Of a DNA stretch of 64,000 nt, positions 63,963 to 64,000 are shown in pieces (within the stretch, counting starts at the first letter, position 1; each line of letters starts with the position of its first letter). The notes beneath the pieces are model-generated. The model had not been told where the DNA came from and ran no database searches. It was given only the letters and a program-made list of their open reading frames with translations. The stretch covers positions 620,001 through 684,000 of the forward strand of contig JADWQD010000012.1 of the NCBI GenBank assembly GCA_016110215.1, in the 5' to 3' direction. This DNA is from Capronia americana. Its lineage: Eukaryota; Ascomycota; Eurotiomycetes; Chaetothyriales; Herpotrichiellaceae. The position numbers and the translations under genes are program-made.

Positions 63963-64000
63963 ATGAAGCTCCCAAACTCGCTCCTCCTCGCCCTAGGCTG
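63963..64000 (+). CDS. Start of a probable secreted protein (truncated by window end)
   Basis: An ATG at 63963 follows a pyrimidine-rich leader ending CGCAAA, a good fungal start context. The 12 visible codons read Met-Lys-Leu-Pro-Asn-Ser-Leu-Leu-Leu-Ala-Leu-Gly, the beginning of a signal peptide. Family and length cannot be judged. It is head-to-head with the Zn2Cys6 regulator at 60116-62404, which could control it, though that is only inference from position. Confidence 0.55.
   Translation, partial: MKLPNSLLLALG

Overview
The window is nuclear DNA from a filamentous ascomycete (Pezizomycotina). The evidence is short GT..AG introns (mostly 44-130 nt) with CTAAC/CTGAC-like branch sites, a pentafunctional AROM gene, two complete Zn2Cys6 regulators, a divergent histone H3-H4 pair, and compact genes with no operons. 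I cannot fix the class from sequence alone. Exon models below were built by hand from splice sites, reading phase and family conservation.

Layout. 1-0.72 kb holds the 3' end of a fungal transcription-factor-like gene. 0.72-8.8 kb is gene-poor and includes an AT-rich island with an 11-bp-period minisatellite at about 4.19-4.62 kb. 8.8-10.5 kb encodes a C2H2 factor (Rpn4-like). A 4.5 kb spacer follows, with a cluster of TACTCGTA/TACGAGTA motifs. 15.0-16.6 kb is the H4/H3 pair. From 17 to 34 kb come an Mpv17/Sym1-family membrane protein, exonuclease V, a DUF3445 protein, Alg9 mannosyltransferase, a transcription-factor-like protein, an epoxide hydrolase and Naf1. 34-39 kb is AROM (five shikimate-pathway activities). 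39.5-43.7 kb pairs a Zn2Cys6 regulator with an L-galactonate/L-fuconate dehydratase-like enolase. 45-57.3 kb holds a membrane protein, ribosomal protein S0 and mitoribosomal protein S15 (divergent), a short-chain dehydrogenase with a GC-AG intron, a cyclophilin H, an unknown protein and a GPALPP protein. 57.3-60.1 kb has no convincing intact gene, only protein-like fragments. 60.1-62.4 kb is a second Zn2Cys6 regulator, and the first 12 codons of a probable secreted protein lie at the right edge.

Most genes are housekeeping: chromatin, translation, shikimate pathway, N-glycosylation, mitochondrial DNA maintenance and snoRNP assembly. They are interleaved with lineage-specific regulators and small-molecule enzymes. 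No virus, CRISPR array, rRNA, convincing tRNA or intact transposon was seen. The least ordinary signals are the 11-bp minisatellite, the TACTCGTA motif cluster, the GC-AG intron, a 27-nt microexon in the epoxide hydrolase, and the ambiguous 3' end of AROM.
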